From: Beaufortia kweichowensis
Lineage: Eukaryota; Chordata; Actinopteri; Cypriniformes; Gastromyzontidae
Reading direction: 5' to 3'
Length of the DNA stretch: 64,000 nt
Assembly: GCA_019155185.1 (NCBI GenBank)
Contig: CM032807.1
Location: 12,676,700-12,740,699, forward strand
A model generated the notes under the pieces. The model did no database searches, was not told where the DNA came from, and saw only the letters and a program-made list of their open reading frames with translations. Shown one piece after another: positions 59,693 through 64,000 of this stretch. A program made the position numbers and the translations under genes. Every line of letters begins with the position of its first letter. Position 1 is the stretch's first letter.

Positions 59693-61513
59693 GTAAAAAT
59701 GATTCTCTTTTGCTTTCTTTGTCACTGATGGAAAAACCCACCTCATATGTCGTCATGTTTGTTTCCTCCAAATTATGTTCTGTCATCTCACTGCCTGTTT
59801 TATTTCCTACCTAAACAGTTTACACTTTTTTCTGTCTCTATTTGTCAATTACTGTATCTTTCTTTTCTCAACACTTTGTCTTTTCATTCAGATCATCGTT
59901 TGTATTTACTTACTTTGCTCAGCGTATTTAGGTATTAACTGTTTTGACATCTTTGAAAATTATGTTTTCAAAAAGACAAATTTGTATAAGGCTTGTGGTT
60001 AATTCTTCTCAAACAAAAATATTTTTAGAGCATTCTAAACTGTGTTTATCACTGAATATGATCGGTATTTATGTATTTATGTTCCCCCTGATGGACAAAA
60101 CACAAGATAATGTACAAAACCGTGATATTTCTGTTGATGCTGTTAGCATTGCTTGAATACAGATGAGTTGTATTCTGCTGATGTAACTCAGATGAGCAAA
60201 CCTTGATGTGATAGAGTGTGAAGGACTGTCCACAAATAAAGATCAAGCTCTTTATTAACAGTCACAATTCATTTTCAGAAGATGACCGTGAAAAGATATA
60301 GTGACTTTTGGATCTAACAGAAAAAGATTTTACAGTTACTATAAGCCTGTTTCACACTGTACGCTTAAATGATGAAGATTTATTTTGGCTTTCATATTAA
60401 TAAATTATAGGATGGGCTTTCTGGGTTAAATTTGGCCTTTCGAATTAGAATTCAGAATTTACCTTGTTTAACAGTGATCCTGGTTTCAGTACTCTACATA
60501 CATTAAACACGATCTGTTTATGTGTGTGGTGTGAAACAGGACTCAAGATTTCTTTCTCCACAGCATCCCAGTTAACCCATTCTTAGGTTGGTCCAAATGG
60601 CCCCAAACTAAAGATGACCCAGCTCAAGGATGTGTGGCACCAGGCCCAGGTCAAATGTTACTGCAAGAGTTCCTTTGGCAGCTTGAGCAAAGAGTACTTC
60701 AGGTCCAGGAGGAGGAGTTTCAATACTGCCTCTCACGTGGCATTCTGGGATATCGCCCAGTATACCCAAGCCCGCTAGCCCTTATACCCGCTTCTGAGCA
60801 ACGTCAGCTAGAGCGCCTCTGTGGTCGCATCCCACCATCACATACTGCTATTGTACTTTCCAGGTAAGTGGGAATATTTAAATAAAATATTAGTTGCTTT
60901 GGTCTTTTGTTTTACTTTTGTAATCCTTTACTCACTGTGAGTCATGATCTTTCAACACAGTGCATTTCAATAGCGGAAATTAGACAATTTTCTTATAATT
61001 TTTATGAATTATGAATATAATAATACATTATTATATAATATTTTCTTGTTGTTTATAGTAGTATTGCTTCATAATGCAAATGCTAAACAATACTGTACAG
61101 AATTATTGTATTAGGACTCATTTCCACATTTTGTTTCTCCGTCAAGACTTCATGATCTTCTGACTCACAATGACATTCCTCCCTGGGAGCTGGTGGGTGT
61201 CTTCAAGCAAGTTCTTAAGGACTTCCTGAGGAGACAGGAAGACGGAATGCAAAGACATCCACAGGCTTCCGCTCCACCGGCAATTATTTCTTCTTCCATT
61301 TCACCTACAGAGAGTAACAACAGAAATCACATGACAAATGCACTGCACAAGTCATTCTCTGTGGAGTCAGGGAGGAAAAGAGAGGAGATCCCCACTATAT
61401 CTAGTTATGTGGATAAATACTTGTGTGCCACCTGTCCTTACTCTATGCACAGAGATTGGAGCCTGCCATACTGTCATCCTTTCAGTTATGAGGCCTACAG
61501 CACCACGCTGTAA
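59649..61513 (+). CDS. rd3l: rd3l: RD3-like protein (3 coding exons, 236 aa)
   Basis: Paralogue of RD3, the photoreceptor protein that binds and inhibits retinal guanylate cyclases; the role of RD3L is little known. Exons: 59649-59692, 60564-60863, 61147-61513. The core is diagnostic: NPFLGWSKWPQ (human RD3L: PLFGWMKWPK); a coiled-coil helix at about 46-68 (MLLQEFLWQLEQRVLQVQEE); IPASEQRQLERLC; a PPWELVGVFKQVLKDFL segment; and EIPTISSYVDK at 195-205, which is identical in human RD3L. The C-terminus DWSLPYCHPFS matches human IWNLPYYHPSS. At 236 aa it is longer than human (198), because of the first exon, a Ser-rich linker and a tail. Exons 2 and 3 are secure. Exon 1 (MESRQHGPRPVRPT) is chosen because it is the nearest upstream ATG with a phase-compatible donor. 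Confidence 0.88.
60564..60863 (+). CDS. rd3l: rd3l coding exon 2
   Basis: 300 nt, acceptor tttctttctccacag, donor GTAAGT, phase 2 in and out. Carries the WSKWPQ motif, the coiled coil and the ASEQRQLERLCGRIPPSHT block shared by RD3 and RD3L. Confidence 0.9.
61147..61513 (+). CDS. rd3l: rd3l terminal coding exon
   Basis: Acceptor tttctccgtcaag completes Arg115. Encodes LHDLLTHNDIPPWELVGVFK, a Ser-rich linker, EIPTISSYVDK and a Cys/Tyr-rich tail ending STTL-TAA. A GTACAT follows three bases after the stop but need not be used. Confidence 0.9.
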
Positions 61514-62760
61514 GGTACATCTAATGTAATAGAGAAAAATTTCCTATGGCCCCTGTTTCCTCTCACACATAAAAACGAATCTAATTTTTGTCTAGTTTGA
61601 GAATTTTATCTTTTTAAAAAAGCTTTAAGTATTAAACTAACAAATAGAGAATGAAAGTGCATGAGGTTACGTTAAAAAAAGAAACCTTTTAAAACTGCAA
61701 CCAGATTCATATAATATTCAAGCCTTCTGTCTGAGGAATACTAAATTATTATCAGAATAGTTTGCTGTAGCTAAAATATCTAATAGTTAAAAATCTAAAC
61801 GATGTTTATCTTTCCCTGTAATGAGATTACTTAGTCTGCTTGTTTTTCACATGTTTCGACAGCTATGGGTGTCAATCATGAACAACCTCAAGATCAAGCA
61901 GCCCTGCAGGAATCTACCTCGACATGTCTTCCTATATATTATGCTAAAATTACTAGATTAACTGTAATTATTTACAGTTTTGACAGCCCTAATCTTTTCA
62001 GTCAAAAAACTTTTCAAGAACCTCTTGAAACCTGCTTAATTTTTCCTTTAAACTCATGACTACACATTTGTATTTATGTATTTTTATTTCATTAGTATTT
62101 AATTTTCATAACTGGAAATTTGTATTTATTTATTTACTTATTTTTCATTTATTTATTTACTTACTTATCAAAATAGTGCAATAGCTTTTCAGGATATACA
62201 TCTATTAGTAAACTATGCACACACACACACACAAAATCACATACATCAAGAGCAGTCAACCCAGTTATCCAACCTAATCTGTCTTTCTGGATTACAGAGC
62301 AGAGATTAGCCTGAGGGAGGAGGATTGCGCCACTGCCTTTGCGCATCAGTGGGCCCTGCTGATGCTTTTTAAAACAGGCACAAACACTGCATGTCAATCT
62401 ACAACTGGTGACAAAACCAACCTGAGAATTGGAGATCATAATTGATCTGATTCTAAAGTCTGATCAAAGTTCTAAAGCCAGAGTTGTACTTGGGTTCTTG
62501 GGTTCAAGGCTATCATAATTCAAAACAATAAACAATAGCAGCAATACCAAACTTTGTTGTTAATCACAATTTTTGCTGTGGATTTAGTTATTGTCTGTTG
62601 TATATTGCAATATATAAATATGTGTGTTGTGTAATTGTCGCCAAAGTGTAGCATGCTAAATTTTATTTATACCGTAAAGCCTGCAAGCTTTCTTATTGTT
62701 CCCCCAATATTTATGGTTTGTGAAATGTCTGTCAAATAAATGAAAAAAACTTTTCTGTTG
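61514..62760 (+). other. rd3l 3' UTR / downstream region
   Basis: AT-rich, no further coding block. AATAAA-type hexamers occur near 62525 and 62737, either of which could end the rd3l transcript. A short CA repeat lies at about 62218-62234. Confidence 0.3.
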
Positions 62761-62761
62761 A

Positions 62762-63249
62762 GGCACATTTATTTTATGGCTGCATAACCCTAGCCTTTTT
62801 AGGCACAAGTTTACATAGGTGTAAACAAATAAAGCAAAATACTTGTTACTCTTATTCTTAAGAAAATCCATGTCAAAGTATATATCTATTTAAAAAAAAA
62901 TATTATAAACTAAAATATTTTTTTTAAATAAGAATAGGTTATACTGAATTAAAGTATACCAAACATATTTAGCTGCAAAATACCCCTGTGTTTTGCTTTT
63001 ATAAACCATTTTGTGATCAAAGTAGTGTGCGTTTTAGCATTCCCTGAGCCTCTTTAATCTCTAAATATCTCAAAACTCTCAATGTTAACCTACTTTCAAA
63101 AAACATAGCTTTATATATAAATATATTTACTTTATATTTTTAGAGCTCTGTACTGATCTGACCAGAAATGTAATAATACCTCAATCCTAATTTTGATAAC
63201 AAATAAAAGTAGTTTTTTCATCAAAGCAGTAAGACTTTTATTTTGGAAC
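62762..63249. other. intergenic region after rd3l
   Basis: AT-rich, with poly-A/T runs. No exon or clear repeat seen. Confidence 0.4.
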
Positions 63250-63365
63250 CAGAGCTTTAATTTACAAAACGGAAGCCTATAGACATTTTCCGTTGTGTCG
63301 CCGCTATCAAGCTAGCGCAGAACAGTGACCTTCTCCGGGTGTTTCAGTGCACTTACATTTTAGAG
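63250..63365 (+). other. probable non-coding first exon and promoter of a further plus-strand gene
   Basis: A locally GC-richer stretch with an ETS-type site (ACGGAAG at 63269-63275) and CGCCGC. It ends TTTTAGAG followed by the consensus donor GTGAGT at 63366. No ATG-initiated coding frame is seen, so it reads as a housekeeping-type 5' UTR exon whose coding exons lie beyond the window. Confidence 0.45.
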
Positions 63366-64000
63366 GTGAGTTTGGTTTGTTTTACATCAGTTACCAGGTA
63401 TTTTAATTTGTGGCATTTTGAACAATTACTAGCCAATTCAAGAATATGCACTGTCTTGTTTAAACCAATATTTTTTTGTTTCCTTGGACCACAATCGACA
63501 AGGCCTTGCTTAAAGCAGTCAATGATTCAAACATGAACAACCTGTGCTCTCTGCTGACATCTAAGTAATACACACAGATATAGACTGCTATTTTCTCTTT
63601 CTAGATGGGATAAAGTTTTATTTCTTAGGTAGACTGTGGATCTGCTGTTCATTTCTCTGTTAGATGACCACACGCATTGTGATCTGTCATCTAAACTGTG
63701 CTTGGCATTAGCACACCTTCTGTCAGCTAGCGAAATATAGAAAGTTCTTTATCATTGTATATTATTCTAAATAGTCCCCATGTCTAAATGTCTAAATGCT
63801 TTACCGTAAAGCGATTGAAACGGTTCTTGAATGTTTGATTCGTCCTTGAAGGCAACATTTTTTCGTGTTGCTCTATGAATACTTTTATAACATTGTGTTA
63901 ATTATTTTAAGCAAGCGCGTTATTATTACCACAGGCATGTATTAATTAATTTATAAACAGTTTCCACATGTATCCTTATGTTTTGATCACTAGATGGCAT
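63366..64000 (+). other. putative first intron of the next gene
   Basis: AT-rich sequence after the GTGAGT donor. No second exon recognised before the window ends. A CTCF-like motif (TCACTAGATGGCA) is at the very end. Confidence 0.3.

Noticed and set aside
1..64000. CRISPR arrays, prokaryotic operons, phage or retroviral genes
   Set aside because: No regularly spaced repeats, no operon-like coding density and no integrase, reverse transcriptase or capsid-like frame were seen; all features fit a fish nuclear genome.

Overview
This window is vertebrate nuclear DNA, almost certainly from a teleost fish and probably a cyprinid. It is AT-rich, its genes are split by GT-AG introns, and it carries many degenerate tRNA-derived SINEs and small DNA transposons of types common in carp-like genomes. 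No prokaryotic, viral or organellar gene was seen.

Three protein-coding genes can be read with confidence. (1) ppm1a, minus strand: the PP2C-type Mg/Mn-dependent Ser/Thr phosphatase. It has a GC-rich promoter and non-coding first exon near 26.4-26.8 kb, a large catalytic exon (25094-25942) and a second catalytic exon (24741-24855). (2) rtn1 (reticulon 1), plus strand, about 33.0-54.1 kb. A long RTN1-A form (782 aa) starts at 33193. A short RTN1-C form (212 aa) starts from an internal promoter at 46116. Both share six exons for the ER-shaping reticulon domain. (3) rd3l (RD3-like), plus strand, three coding exons between 59649 and 61513. A probable first exon of a further plus-strand gene lies at about 63.25-63.37 kb. 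A small two-exon transcript model at 27.8-28.9 kb could encode a 27-residue peptide of unknown identity.

Layout: 1-24 kb is a gene desert left of ppm1a. It holds microsatellites, SINE and MITE copies, and several mixed-composition, homeodomain-motif-rich stretches that look like candidate regulatory elements. In human 14q23.1 the SIX6/SIX1/SIX4 cluster lies near PPM1A, so the desert may serve developmental genes outside the window (inference). 24-27 kb is ppm1a, 27-33 kb is intergenic with the small transcript and two MITEs, 33-54 kb is rtn1, 54-59.6 kb is repeats and intergenic DNA, and 59.6-61.5 kb is rd3l. ppm1a and rtn1 are transcribed divergently. The genes that separate them in human (LRRC9, PCNX4, DHRS7) are not seen here.

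Points to check: the usual C-terminal exons of ppm1a could not be found, leaving a read-through short form. Both RTN1-C and rd3l need weak splice donors that lie next to stronger out-of-frame ones. A repeat family with TTAA-type ends is present in four copies. A 165-bp perfect-hairpin MITE carries a 7-bp target duplication. A string of CTCF-like motifs runs through the gene block. A GC-rich 88-codon ORF in the desert may be a small secreted protein or a regulatory element.
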